In this document: piece by piece, positions 48,301 through 56,819 of the stretch
Layout: each line of letters opens with the position of its first letter
Position numbering within the stretch: the first letter of the stretch is position 1
Assembly (NCBI GenBank): GCA_038043285.1
Contig: JBBTCJ010000110.1
Span: 1-59,743, forward strand
From: JBBTCJ01 sp038043285
GTDB taxonomy: Bacteria; Planctomycetota; Phycisphaerae; UBA1845
DNA: 59,743 nt
Direction of reading: 5' to 3'
Translations under genes and position numbers: made by a program
Notes under the pieces: generated by a model
Databases searched by the model: none
The model's input: the letters and a program-made list of their open reading frames with translations, nothing else
What the model was told of the DNA's origin: nothing

Positions 48301-49912
48301 CCAACTCCGGCTTGTTCTGCCTCTCGTACACCGCCGCCTTGATCAGCGTCGCGTCGGAGTTCCGCGGATCCACCATCAGCACCCGATCCACGACGCCCAG
48401 CGCCTTCTCCAGCTCGTTGGTCTGAAGCAGGCTTTGGGCGTAGAGGTTCCAGAACGTCGTATCCCGCGTGCGCATCTTCATCGCGTCGGGAACCACTTCC
48501 TCAAGCACCGCCCGCGCCGCCCCGGCTTCGTTCAGACGAAGGTGCGTGCTCGCCCGCAGCATCCGGTTCTCCCAGTTCACCGTGGAAAACGAGCGATACC
48601 CGTCGTCGGCGGCCCGGAGATCCTCGATCGCCGCGCGATCCTGCCCGCGGGCGAGTTTGACGCGTCCGGCCTGACTAAGAATCCGCGGATGGTTCGTCGC
48701 CTCCCCGCGCGCGTCCGCGACGTACTGGTCGGCCTTCGTGAGCTGCTCGTCGCGCCTGGCCAGATCGCCGGTTTTCGCCGACTCCGCCGCCAGCGCCACG
48801 CAGGACTCCGACGCGTAGATCATCAGGGTGAATGCGTCCACGCGAGTCTTCCCCGCCTCGACGCCCTTGCGCGAAAAACCGCGGGACAGCCGCTTCTCAC
48901 AAACCCCCACCGCATCCACATGCCGGGTTGACACCTTGTACAACACCGCGAGTTGCAAGTAGGCCTTGAACGAGTCGGGCTGCCGTTGCATCACTCCCTT
49001 GAGAACACCCTCGGCCTCATCAAGGTAGCGCTGCGCGCCGTCCCGCGTCTTGGCGTCGGCGCGGGCAAGTGCCCACTGCTGCGCCAGGAAAGCCGCATAG
49101 GCCAGCTCCGCCTCACCCCGGGCCGCCACGTCCTCTCCCGCCGAGGCGATGGATTCCTTGTAGGCGCTCGTCGCCTCGTCGAATCGACGCCGTCGAGCGA
49201 GATGACCCGCCCACCCCGTCCGCGCCTTGGAAGCCGCAGCGTCGGCCCCCGCGTGCCTTTCGAGTTGAGCGCGAAAAACCGCTTCGGCCTCCTCGAGCTT
49301 CTCGGCGCGCGAGTACTCGGCGCCAAGGTCCACCGCGTATTCGACTTCATCCGGCGAAAGCTCAGTGGCGCGTCTCAGTTCGTCGCGCCCGCGCTCAGCG
49401 CTCCCGGGATCACGAACCTCCAGCGCGATCAAGGCCAACCCCAGGGCATGACGAGCGAAGGCCTCCACGTCCGCAGACTTGGCCGTCGAGACGTCAATGA
49501 GTGCTTGCGCCGCGACGCGTGCCTGTTCCCACTCGTCGGTCGTCCCGTAGAGCCGCGAGGTCTCCAACCGCAGCGCGATCAGTTTCTTGTGAGCGTCGAT
49601 CAGGTCAGGTTGAAGCACCAGCGCCTGGTTCCATGCCCGCAAAGCCTCGCCGATGCTTCCTTCTCGAAGCAACATCTCTCCCGCCGGAACCAGATATCCC
49701 GCCTCATTGCGGGCGCGGAACGCCTCGACATACAGCGATCCGGCGCGATGCCAGTCCTCCTGCGACGCCGCCCCCTCGGCCAGTTGGACCAGGTGCTTGG
49801 GGTCACGACGTTCCAGGCTGCGGAGCATGAGCGCCGACAGCACAATCACCGTCGCAAAGGTGAACAGCGTCAGCCCCGCGACAACGTTCTTGTTAAGTTT
49901 CTTTTGAGCCAT
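45350..49912 (-). CDS. Large membrane-anchored TPR protein (PrsT-like)
   Basis: The 1520-residue protein has one N-terminal membrane helix (about residues 11-30, VVAGLTLFTFATVIVLSALM). More than 20 tetratricopeptide-type helix pairs then run almost to the C-terminus, for example ALVLQPDLIDAHKKLIALRL and WVTLNNLAYLLSDRKSDNQRALPHALQAV, which ends in the classic LDTLGWIYVGLGNYPAAI. The bulk should face the periplasm. Large TPR proteins of this plan accompany exosortase/EPS systems (PrsT), and the gene directly upstream encodes an EpsI-like protein, so a scaffold role in exopolysaccharide or surface-protein assembly is likely but inferred. ATG at 49912 has GAGGA 8 nt upstream. Confidence 0.85.
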   Translation of the reverse strand: MAQKKLNKNVVAGLTLFTFATVIVLSALMLRSLERRDPKHLVQLAEGAASQEDWHRAGSLYVEAFRARNEAGYLVPAGEMLLREGSIGEALRAWNQALVLQPDLIDAHKKLIALRLETSRLYGTTDEWEQARVAAQALIDVSTAKSADVEAFARHALGLALIALEVRDPGSAERGRDELRRATELSPDEVEYAVDLGAEYSRAEKLEEAEAVFRAQLERHAGADAAASKARTGWAGHLARRRRFDEATSAYKESIASAGEDVAARGEAELAYAAFLAQQWALARADAKTRDGAQRYLDEAEGVLKGVMQRQPDSFKAYLQLAVLYKVSTRHVDAVGVCEKRLSRGFSRKGVEAGKTRVDAFTLMIYASESCVALAAESAKTGDLARRDEQLTKADQYVADARGEATNHPRILSQAGRVKLARGQDRAAIEDLRAADDGYRSFSTVNWENRMLRASTHLRLNEAGAARAVLEEVVPDAMKMRTRDTTFWNLYAQSLLQTNELEKALGVVDRVLMVDPRNSDATLIKAAVYERQNKPELAGEIHAQLTGSTTVRAMLRARAASMEGKNEEATRILLEAVQTDSSDVRLVGMAVNELVTGQRYDEAAKVVASALEAKPDDLSLRQLAVYVRRDLSPEERDRATLEIIAGETDAFQRALDLVMFRSRQNDAAAALKAVDEALGHLRARATPAAAQATSAQHHALLKAKVRLAGQLQDHVAMDSAREESASFNVDGAGGKTVLALVHVQRGEIELAINALREAIAVQSTDASSLALLGQCYHSLGRTEDAKGAYERAVAANREEGYAHQGLAVLALARGDQETFDRELTLCERLLPSEPWVQEQSSIRLENSDPKGAIVRREQTRQQSPDDVPNLQRLAALYEAVGDRTKADAAYERLLQLKPEDDRVVAAAALHRRRTQRPQEAVEIIQAAIAQRTDAKSKSDAQRLLAAEYLGQSDRTSAERALLESAQSGASAEVERALAEFYLRTADDPKKALPWYDRAVERARMEKDGGLPGLLEARIVCRLHRDLNDVDRASKDVEELRRDFKDVGRGMLWESEIHARRGDIERAIAALAAYLAVSPDDAYALYQRARYRVSQGAIPAAIEDLQNVKRINPQALRYEPRVLLARLERRQGREDLWISELEALAREAPDSPTAIAELADTYVKVHRFDDADRMLTAQINRDPQHPDPRWFFLRGTVSVEVKQNDRALRDFRQAAEFGGYAPEYVARVLELYASLEQFAEGVTYFEKIKEKVADNPVVKGRYARLMVKSGRTGEGVATFRQAMAQAMATLPDAASMVGQDATLAFAPEEGVTLLRSAVPEETGLRRANDRLLVRLLSSGKRYDEASGVLDLLSSSASNDRERAALLQEKGDILQLAGRVDEAVIVYEQVLSYAPKNWVTLNNLAYLLSDRKSDNQRALPHALQAVRAVDNAITLDTLGWIYVGLGNYPAAIAELTRAIRQDDEYAWAYYHLGEAYRRSGQFSDAGDVLATGRNLARSGDEPELIAKLERSIVRTGSHDAAP

Positions 49913-50072
49913 CTTACGATTCCTCGCCGTCCTTGTGTTGACGCACGCGCCCCATCTTTGCCGTCAGGCAAGCGTAGAGGACGATTCCCGTCGGGATGCC
50001 ATTCGACTCGCAGTCCGGTCCGTCCGCCACCCATCGCTGCACGATGGATGGGGCACCGACGCCGTACCGCCA

Positions 50073-50810
50073 TCAATCTGGAAACTCCGGCCAATGATCC
50101 CGCAGCAGGGCCGGCAGCACCTTGTCCAGCAGCCTCGCCGCTCCCGCGACGCTTTGCTCCCGCGTCGCGCCGGGAAAGTGCACCTCCACCTTGCTGAAGT
50201 ACGCATGGGTGTTCCTTGGATCGTTGAGCAACACGCGCACCTCGGTTCGCGAAGACGCAAACCGCCCGTTGCACCCGAACGTGTACAACACCGTTACCTG
50301 CTCACGATGAAAGACGGCCGTGCGGCCGAACGTACACACGCGCGCCGGAACACGCGAAAACCGACCGATCAACGACGGGATGGACAGCTCCGTGGTCTCA
50401 TGCGGACGCGACGGCTGATACCCCGCGCCAAGAAAGCATTCGTCCGGCGTGTGTGGAACGAGGTTGCGTCCCCCCGTGTCATAGGTCACGAACAACGTCG
50501 CCCGCCGCAGCGGGTCGGTCGGCGGAACACTGGCGTCTTCCAACTGCCAATTCAGGTAGTCCTTGGTCCCCAGCGCCTCCTCAACCAACGGGTCCAGTTG
50601 GCTGCGTTGCAAAATGCGGTACGGCACGATGGACGACTCGTCGAGGGTGGACAGCGGTTTTTTGAGGGGCAGCGGCAGCTTGTCCTGCTGCAACCGCATC
50701 CAACCTCCGACGGGACCGGCGAGGAGCGCCGCCGACCCCAGCAGCAGGACTGCCGCCGCGAACGGTGGGCTAAGGAACCTCACGGGGCGAAAACTGGTGG
50801 ACGAGGACAT
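50073..50810 (-). CDS. EpsI-like exosortase-associated protein
   Basis: The 245-residue protein has one N-terminal helix (about residues 15-35) and a periplasmic domain. The core LFVTYDTGGRNLVPHTPDEC (about residues 106-125) corresponds to the EpsI pattern: a strand, then H-(S/T)-P-x-x-C and a Gly-rich end (GAGYQP here, where GxGW is usual). EpsI domains occur fused to or beside exosortases in exopolysaccharide loci and may act as a Cys-His hydrolase; none is biochemically proven. No exosortase gene is in the window. The start is ATG 50810; an in-frame TTG at 50831 is less likely. It is followed after 160 bases by the TPR gene on the same strand. Confidence 0.6.
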   Translation of the reverse strand: MSSSTSFRPVRFLSPPFAAAVLLLGSAALLAGPVGGWMRLQQDKLPLPLKKPLSTLDESSIVPYRILQRSQLDPLVEEALGTKDYLNWQLEDASVPPTDPLRRATLFVTYDTGGRNLVPHTPDECFLGAGYQPSRPHETTELSIPSLIGRFSRVPARVCTFGRTAVFHREQVTVLYTFGCNGRFASSRTEVRVLLNDPRNTHAYFSKVEVHFPGATREQSVAGAARLLDKVLPALLRDHWPEFPD

Positions 50811-51105
50811 ACCTAACTCGTTGCACAACAATACGTTGTGACAGATTCAGCCTCGTTCCCCAGCGCCAAGACCATAGATCGCGCAGACCCAATAGTCAAT
50901 CGACCGGTTGCCCCGCCAAGGTTCGAACGGATCGCCGACTCGGACGCCATCGCCCCCAAAAGAACTCGCGGTCGCGTCGCAGGCGATTCGGTTCAGCCCT
51001 TCTGCGCCACGACCGATAAGGGGGTTGGAGAACGCGCCGGAGTTGCGCGTCCCCGCCCTGCCATGTCCCGACCGGCGGGCCAGTGACACACGGAGACGAC
51101 GGATC

Positions 51106-51882
51106 GTGCCGACCGCCCACCGACCCTCGCGCAAGCCGCCGACAGGAATCCTTCGGAAGCGATGCGTGATCCTCGGCTGCGGCGGTCATGGTCGAGTCGT
51201 CCTCGACATCCTCCGCCACCTCGAACCCTACGAGCTGGTCGGATTCGTCGATTCCAACCCTGACATGCAAAACCGGCGCATCGACGGACTCTCGGTGCTC
51301 GGCAAGCCGGACGAACTGCATGAGCTTCGCGACCGCCTGTCCATCGACTGCGCCATTGTCGCCATCGGCGACAACGGCGTCCGGCGCGAGCTTGGCGAAC
51401 GACTCAGCGCGTTGGGTTTCGAGTTAATCAACGCCATCCATCCGTCCGCAAACATCGCCGCCAACGCAATCCTGGGGCGAAACATTGTGGTGGCCGCCGG
51501 CGCGCTGGTCTGCGCTCATTGCCAGATCGGAGATTCGGTCATCCTCAACACCGGCTGCATCGTCGATCATGAATCGTTGATCGGAACCGCCACCCACATC
51601 TGCCCCGGGGCGAGGATCGCCGGCCGAGTCACCGTCGAGTCCGGCGCCTTCATCGGCATCGGGGCGACCGTCATCCAAAGCATCCGGGTGGGATGTGAAG
51701 CGGTCGTCGGCGCTGGCGCCGTCGTCATTCGCGACGTTCCGCCGATGTCCACCGTGGTCGGCGTCCCGGCCCACGAAGCGACGTACGTTCAGAAGTCCGC
51801 GGACGCTCCCGTCTGGCTGCTGCCCGACCCGACCCGCCGCGCGGCCCCCCTCACCCCGACGACGATCCTGTCCGCGAAGTAG
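51106..51882 (+). CDS. NeuD-type hexapeptide-repeat acetyltransferase
   Basis: The 258-residue protein has an N-terminal Rossmann-like domain with the NeuD start CVILGCGGHGRVVLDIL (about residues 19-35) and FVDSN. A left-handed beta-helix of hexapeptide repeats follows (about residues 115-215), for example NAILGRNIVVAAGALV and HICPGARIAGRVTV. It contains the acetyl-CoA-site His in CIVDHESLIG. Family members O- or N-acetylate sialic acid or UDP-linked amino sugars (NeuD, PglD), so it probably modifies a surface glycan. The start is GTG 51106; the frame is open to 50908, but the added stretch is Arg/Pro-rich and unlike the family. It is divergent from the EpsI gene. Confidence 0.85.
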   Translation: MPTAHRPSRKPPTGILRKRCVILGCGGHGRVVLDILRHLEPYELVGFVDSNPDMQNRRIDGLSVLGKPDELHELRDRLSIDCAIVAIGDNGVRRELGERLSALGFELINAIHPSANIAANAILGRNIVVAAGALVCAHCQIGDSVILNTGCIVDHESLIGTATHICPGARIAGRVTVESGAFIGIGATVIQSIRVGCEAVVGAGAVVIRDVPPMSTVVGVPAHEATYVQKSADAPVWLLPDPTRRAAPLTPTTILSAK

Positions 51883-51904
51883 TGGCCAGGTTCAGCCGTC
51901 ATCC

Positions 51905-51957
51905 TTAGAGCAAAATCCGTTTTTTGAGTAGCGTCGCGGTTTATCCGCGGCGCTTCC
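51905..51957 (+). repeat. GTAG REP-like hairpin with AGAGCAAAATC tail
   Basis: TAGAGCAAAATCCGTTTTTT (51905-51924) precedes GTAG (51928-51931), arm GCGTCGCGG (51931-51939), loop TTTAT and arm CCGCGGCGC (51945-51953). It lies between the convergent NeuD and acyltransferase genes. Tail and hairpin together match 43131-43182. Confidence 0.7.
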
Positions 51958-51988
51958 GCTGAATTGGCTCCGTCGCATCCGCAGAACC

Positions 51989-52975
51989 TCAGCGAGCGGA
52001 CACACCGGCGCCCCCATCCGGCGATGATCCCGGAGATTCCGCCCTACGGCCGCGCAGCACCGACGAACTCCTCGGCTGGCTCTTCCACCTCCGGTGCATC
52101 CAGAGGTATTGCTCCGGCTGGGCACGAACGATCTGCTCGATCGCGCTGGTGTAGGCCTGCGTGATCCATCGCAAAGGATCGTCCCGGGATTCCCACTCGC
52201 GCGGATGGATCACCCGCTGCACTCCGACGTCGTAGTGTGCGGCCCCGCCCCGACGTCGCGCGTATCCAACCACGATCGGCGAACCTGTGGCCATCGCCAG
52301 CAATCCGATCGACTTGTACGTCGACGCCGGACGCCCGAAGAACTCGACAAAAATGCCCTTGCGCCCCGCGTCCTGATCGCCGATGAAACCGACCAATGTC
52401 CCCTCCCGCAGCATCCCCTCCGCCTCGGCGCTCGCCCCCCTCTTGTCCAGCAGTCGCAGTCCGTGCGTCCGCCGGCTGGATACGATGAAGCGATTAAGAT
52501 ACACGTTGTCCAGCGGCCGCATGACCGCCGCCACGTCAAACCCCAGCGCCGCAAGGAGATGACCGACGATCTCGAACGATCCGTAGTGTCCCGTTACCAG
52601 GATCACTCCGCGCCCCGCCAAGAGTACTTGGAGCGTCTCATCGAAATCGACCAGGCGAATGTAACGGCTCCAACTCATCGGCGTGATCAGCCGCGGAAGG
52701 CAGACCGCTTCGACCGCGAACATGGCCACGCTTTCCAGGCAGCGGTCGGCCATCGTCGAGATGCGGCGAATGGGGTGGACGTCACCAAGCGACGCAGCCA
52801 GGTGGGCCACCGCGCGCTGGCGATGCCGCGGCATGACCACCGCCCAGGCACGAGCGAGCAGCCGGGCCGTCCGCAGGTTCCAGTCGATGGGAAAGCACTG
52901 CATGACGGCGAAGACCGTGCGGATCGCCGCATACGCCAGCCATGCCCCCAGACCCGCTCCCTTCATACCCGACAT
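51989..52975 (-). CDS. LpxL/HtrB-family lysophospholipid acyltransferase
   Basis: The 328-residue protein has an N-terminal hydrophobic anchor (about residues 8-28). It has the H-x4-E catalytic motif of lipid A late acyltransferases: His130 to Glu135 in TGHYGSFE. The second block, FIGDQDAGRKGIFVEFFGRPAS, forms the acyl-chain and phosphate site. The reaction is transfer of an acyl chain from acyl-ACP to lipid A or another lysolipid at the inner membrane. Planctomycetes have outer membranes, so a lipid A-like acceptor is reasonable. The start is ATG 52975 (or 52966); the frame opens at 53017. It converges with NeuD. Confidence 0.87.
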   Translation of the reverse strand: MSGMKGAGLGAWLAYAAIRTVFAVMQCFPIDWNLRTARLLARAWAVVMPRHRQRAVAHLAASLGDVHPIRRISTMADRCLESVAMFAVEAVCLPRLITPMSWSRYIRLVDFDETLQVLLAGRGVILVTGHYGSFEIVGHLLAALGFDVAAVMRPLDNVYLNRFIVSSRRTHGLRLLDKRGASAEAEGMLREGTLVGFIGDQDAGRKGIFVEFFGRPASTYKSIGLLAMATGSPIVVGYARRRGGAAHYDVGVQRVIHPREWESRDDPLRWITQAYTSAIEQIVRAQPEQYLWMHRRWKSQPRSSSVLRGRRAESPGSSPDGGAGVSAR

Positions 52976-53504
52976 CGTAGCGTCCGGCGCCCAGCGCGAC
53001 CACGAACGGCCGTCCAACGCCGATCAAAGATCCACGCGACCTGCTGCCATCCTTCCGCAGTGCCGAGCCTTCAGCAGGACCATGGGGCGGTACGGCAATT
53101 CGGCAATTCGGCAATCGGCAATTGGCAATTCCGCTCGCAGCGAAAACCCGGATTATCCGTCGACCGTCCATGGTCCCCCCCGCCCTGACGCTTCGCGTAA
53201 AGGGGAGCCGCCCGGTGCTCGGACGCGGTGCTCTGACACATCGGAGACAGCGAATTCGAACCAGATTCTCGGTCGCTCAGCGAAGTTAGCGCTGTCATAC
53301 TAGGGCGACGCCCGTATGCCTCGTTACATCCGCGACAAGTTCGCACAACGTCTGACATACATCGGCTGGTTTGTTGACGAGCGCATTACTATGCTACAAA
53401 GGGCTGGCGGAAAATACGGAAGCACCGGCCCGGCAATCTACCGATCGGCTTGCGTCGCCGAGCGGATTCCCACACGTCGCAACCAGGTTGGGAGCGTCAG
53501 GAAC
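52976..53504. other. Divergent intergenic region with heptad repeats and a palindrome
   Basis: This region lies between the acyltransferase and the secreted protein gene. It contains a GGCAATT-type tandem repeat (53094-53131) and a palindrome CATAC-TA-GGGCG-A-CGCCC-GTATG (53296-53318). The frame of the downstream gene is open from 53316, but the first 63 codons look non-coding. No clear promoter is seen. Confidence 0.45.
53094..53131. repeat. Heptad/octad tandem repeat, GGCAATT type
   Basis: Units GGCAATTC, GGCAATTC, GGCAATC, GGCAATT, GGCAATT run in tandem. On the minus strand these read AATTGCC/GATTGCC, matching the arrays at 16753 and 23229. Confidence 0.6.
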
Positions 53505-55505
53505 ATGCTGTGTCAGGGTCAACTCGCCGGTCCGTTTCGATTTGCTCGCCGCATGACCGCGCTGGCGCTGGCGGCCTTCGCATCAACCGTCGCCGCGGGC
53601 CAACTTCCCCCGCAATTCACGCTCTCGCGCTATGTGCCGGACGACGCCTGGTTTGTGGTCCACGCGGCGCACAACCCGCAACGGGAGTGGCTCGATCAGC
53701 GATGGGCCGCGGTATGGTCCGACATCCAGGCGAAAGGCGTGGACAAGGACGTGTTGTCGCTGGTCCTCTCCCTGGTGGGCGAGCAGGACCGTCCCAAAAT
53801 CGAGTCGGCGATCGAAAAAGCCTCCAGGCTGATGCAGGGCGTCCGCTGGGGCGACCTGGCGCACGACGAATTCGTTTTCGCGGAACGGTTGGCGGCCTGC
53901 CAGCTCGGCAACGACTACATCCTGATGACGCGAGGGTTGCCGGGAACCGTCGAGGCAAACTTCGACGGCCTGGCCGCCATTCTCGAAGAACTCGCCTCGA
54001 TCGCCTGTTGCGGGAAGGTGGTGCCCACAGAGCGCGACGGCGTGCATCTGCGGTCCTTGCAGTTCGATCAAAAGGGATTGAAGGAACTGGGCTTCTGCCT
54101 GGTCCTGTTTCGCAAGGACAACGTGGTCGGGCTGGCCTCCAGCGCCCAGGCGGCGGACGACGTGATCGGGTTGCTGAGCGGCAAATCCGCGGCCAAGAGC
54201 ATCGCCGTCCACCCACGGTTTTTGGAAGCTCTTTCGCACGTGGCGCCGCCGGCAGATGAGCTGTCGTTCTTCGACAACAAGCGTTTCATTGCGGACATGG
54301 ACCGCATGTTCGTCAGGCTCGCCGCGAAGGTGGAGGAAGAGGTCCAGAAAAAGAGGTCCGGGCCGGAACCGGCGTCCGCCCTTGCCGAACGCCCCAAGAC
54401 AGGCAAGGATGAACACGCCGTTGCCCACCTGAAAGGGTTGCGACAGGTCATTCGTCTCGTCGACGTGTTCGACTACTCGATCACCAGTTCATCGATGTCC
54501 GATCGCCGCATGACCAGCACCAATTACAGTTGTTTTCAGGCCGGCAAGGAGGATTCGCCGGTGGCCGCGATGATCCTCAAGCGCGCCGCGTTCGACCGCT
54601 TCGATCAATATGTCCCCAAGGAAGCTACGGGGTTTCAACTCGACTCGTTGATCGACCTGGAGCTTGCCTACAAGACGCTGGATTCACTTGTCTCCTCAGA
54701 TCTGCCGGACGGCAAGGCCACGATGGACGACGTCCGTAACAAGCTGGCTCTTCTGGGACTCGACCTCCAGCGCGACCTCTTCGACTGGTGGAGCGGCGAG
54801 ATGATCCGCGTCAGCCTTCCGCCCTCCGTGGTAACCCCCTTCGGCGGCGGAGACGGCGTCATCATGTTCCGCGTCAAGAATCCGGAGCTTGCGGCGCAGA
54901 AGGTGAACTCGCTGATCGAATTCGCCGGAAACGCCCTCAAGGAACACGGGCAGACGTTGATGGTCACCCCCGCCTCGGTCGACGGGGGGGCGTTCCGCGA
55001 GGTCACCTTGCCGCCGCTCGCCATGATCGCCCGGCCGGTCGTCGGAATCCATGAGAACTGGCTGGTGCTGGGGACGTCCTCCACAGCCGTCGGAAAGTGC
55101 CTGCAGACCGCCGCCGGCAAGCATCCGTCGGTCGCCGACAATCCTCGCTTCCGCGAAGAAGGTCTTCGCCCCGACGGACCGGTTTTGTCGGTCTCGTTTA
55201 CCGACACGTCGAAATGGGGCCAAGAGTCAGCCGCGGTGGCGACGGCCGTCGGTATGTTCGGTGGAATGGCGCTGGCGGGGCTTCCCGATGGCTCTCCCGA
55301 AGCGGCGAAATGGAAGGGCGCCGCCCAGCGAGTTCTCGGCATCGTCACCAAACTGGGTCAGATCGTACAGAAGATCGACTTCTACAGCTCCGAGGCCGCC
55401 GCCACAACATTCGACGGGAAACGCTCGCTGACAAAACGGATGATTGTCACCTACAAGCCGAACACTGACCTTCCGACCCTGACCGAAAAGCATAGGCCAA
55501 AGTAA
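53505..55505 (+). CDS. Secreted hypothetical protein (DUF3352-like layout)
   Basis: I do not recognise a specific function. The 666-residue protein has an N-terminal export signal (MTALALAAFASTVAAGQ within residues 26-42) and then a mostly soluble sequence. Features visible are LSRYVPDDAWFVVHAAHNP at the mature N-terminus, an internal charged segment (KVEEEVQKKRSG), and two related alpha/beta halves with motifs such as PVAAMILKRAAFDRFDQY and LVLGTSSTAVGKCLQTAAG. Proteins of this size with GDG-DGVIMFRVKNPELA stretches are common in planctomycetes and resemble DUF3352 proteins of unknown role. ATG 53505 has AGGA 4 nt upstream; ATG at 53554 (MTALAL) is a possible alternative. Confidence 0.7.
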   Translation: MLCQGQLAGPFRFARRMTALALAAFASTVAAGQLPPQFTLSRYVPDDAWFVVHAAHNPQREWLDQRWAAVWSDIQAKGVDKDVLSLVLSLVGEQDRPKIESAIEKASRLMQGVRWGDLAHDEFVFAERLAACQLGNDYILMTRGLPGTVEANFDGLAAILEELASIACCGKVVPTERDGVHLRSLQFDQKGLKELGFCLVLFRKDNVVGLASSAQAADDVIGLLSGKSAAKSIAVHPRFLEALSHVAPPADELSFFDNKRFIADMDRMFVRLAAKVEEEVQKKRSGPEPASALAERPKTGKDEHAVAHLKGLRQVIRLVDVFDYSITSSSMSDRRMTSTNYSCFQAGKEDSPVAAMILKRAAFDRFDQYVPKEATGFQLDSLIDLELAYKTLDSLVSSDLPDGKATMDDVRNKLALLGLDLQRDLFDWWSGEMIRVSLPPSVVTPFGGGDGVIMFRVKNPELAAQKVNSLIEFAGNALKEHGQTLMVTPASVDGGAFREVTLPPLAMIARPVVGIHENWLVLGTSSTAVGKCLQTAAGKHPSVADNPRFREEGLRPDGPVLSVSFTDTSKWGQESAAVATAVGMFGGMALAGLPDGSPEAAKWKGAAQRVLGIVTKLGQIVQKIDFYSSEAAATTFDGKRSLTKRMIVTYKPNTDLPTLTEKHRPK

Positions 55506-55520
55506 CAAGATCCATCGGGA

Positions 55521-55543
55521 CTACGCAACACTCCCCCGCGTAG
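55521..55543. terminator. Short stem-loop between convergent genes
   Basis: CTACGC (55521-55526) pairs with GCGTAG (55538-55543) around an 11-base loop in the spacer between the secreted protein gene and ribonuclease D. It has no T-tract and could be a weak bidirectional 3'-end structure. Confidence 0.3.
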
Positions 55544-55565
55544 CGGCACTTGTCCGGTCATCGCT

Positions 55566-56813
55566 CTAGCCGCTGGCCTGGCCCCCCACGTGCACCGTCA
55601 GGTTCTTTCCGGCACGGTCAACGCGGACGATCCGCCGCCCCGCAAACACATCGTCGAGCAGCGACCCAACAGTTTGCGCCCGCCACCCATGCAACAGCCC
55701 GACCTCGTCCGCCCCGCCCGGCAATCCTACGGTTCGATGCCGGATCAGGTCGCGCAACATCTTCTTGGTTGCAACCTGCCCATACGCAAGCCCATGTTCC
55801 AGACAGTAGCTTCGGATCACGGCCGTCGCCAAAGCGATAAGAACCTCTTCTCGCGGAGGTTCCTGCTCGCGCGGCTTCGGCGTCGGCCATTGCTCCGGCG
55901 GCGAGGCCATGGCCGCCTCCACGACCTGGGCAAGCTCATGCAGGTTCCGGTCGGAGAGATTCAACCCCCGCAGGTCGCGGATTTCCGCCGCGCTGGCCAG
56001 TCCCAACCGCGCAATCTCCACCAAGAGGTGGTCTTTTAACACGCCGCGCACGGGACGGTTGAGGCGTTCAGCGAGTTGGTCACGCCAATGAAGAACCGAT
56101 CGAACGACGGCCAACTGCCGGCCGTCCATCGTGCTCGTCCCCTTCAAACGCCAAAGCTTCTCCTCCTCGACCCGTCCGTAGATCGACATGTTCTCAAACG
56201 CTGCAAACTCCTCGGTCGCCCATTCCACGCGGTTTCGCTGCACCAGTCGCGTGGACAGCGCGTCGCACAGCGCCGGCAGGTGCATGACGTCTTCCGCCCC
56301 ATAGCGAAGCTGTGAATCGCTGAGTGGCCGCCTCCGCCAGTCGGTCAGCGTCTTGGCCTTGTGCAGCCGAATGTGCAAGACGGATTGCACGAGCTTCTGA
56401 AGGCTCAGCGGATACTCCAGTCCCACCAGCCCCGCGGCGATCTGCACGTCGAAGACGTTCCGCGGCGCCTTGCCCGTGTGTTGGACGCAGAGGGCCAAAT
56501 CCTCCTGTCCCGCGTGGACGATCGTTTGCACGTCCGGGTCGGCGACCAGGCTCCAAAGCGGCTTGAGGTCGATCGCGGCGAACGGGTCAATCAGACCGAC
56601 CCGGCGTTCCACCGCAACCTGGACCAGACAAACCTCCGGTTCATACCGGTCCTCCATGACGAATTCGGTATCGAACCCGAATCGACCCTCGCGCCGCGCC
56701 TGGGCCACAAGGGAATCAAGCTCCGGTTGGGCGGTGATGACCTGGGTCTCGGTCTGCCCTCCGCCGCTCCGACGATCCGTCCTCGCGTCACTTCCGTCCC
56801 CGTTCTGTCGCAT
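55566..56813 (-). CDS. rnd: Ribonuclease D (3'-5' exoribonuclease)
   Basis: The 415-residue protein has the DEDDy exonuclease domain (about residues 25-190): Exo I FDTEF with Asp48 and Glu50, Exo II HAGQEDL with Asp105, and Exo III YGAEDVMHL with Tyr171 and Asp175. An HRDC domain (about 215-300) contains REEEKLWRLKG-like and LAVVRSVLHWRDQLAERLNRP segments, and a second HRDC-like part follows to the end. The family trims tRNA 3' ends and other structured RNAs. ATG 56813 (MRQNGDG) is chosen; the open frame continues to 56951 without similarity. A TATTAT hexamer 6 nt upstream and the absence of a Shine-Dalgarno suggest a leaderless mRNA. Confidence 0.93.
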   Translation of the reverse strand: MRQNGDGSDARTDRRSGGGQTETQVITAQPELDSLVAQARREGRFGFDTEFVMEDRYEPEVCLVQVAVERRVGLIDPFAAIDLKPLWSLVADPDVQTIVHAGQEDLALCVQHTGKAPRNVFDVQIAAGLVGLEYPLSLQKLVQSVLHIRLHKAKTLTDWRRRPLSDSQLRYGAEDVMHLPALCDALSTRLVQRNRVEWATEEFAAFENMSIYGRVEEEKLWRLKGTSTMDGRQLAVVRSVLHWRDQLAERLNRPVRGVLKDHLLVEIARLGLASAAEIRDLRGLNLSDRNLHELAQVVEAAMASPPEQWPTPKPREQEPPREEVLIALATAVIRSYCLEHGLAYGQVATKKMLRDLIRHRTVGLPGGADEVGLLHGWRAQTVGSLLDDVFAGRRIVRVDRAGKNLTVHVGGQASG

Positions 56814-56819
56814 TGTTAA

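Noticed and set aside
47183..50816. Long plus-strand frames opposite the TPR and EpsI genes
   Set aside because: Shadow frames; the TPR periodicity and membrane anchor are on the minus strand.
50911..50935. GGTTCGAAC, reminiscent of a tRNA T-loop
   Set aside because: The flanking five bases do not pair on either strand and no anticodon or acceptor stem can be built.
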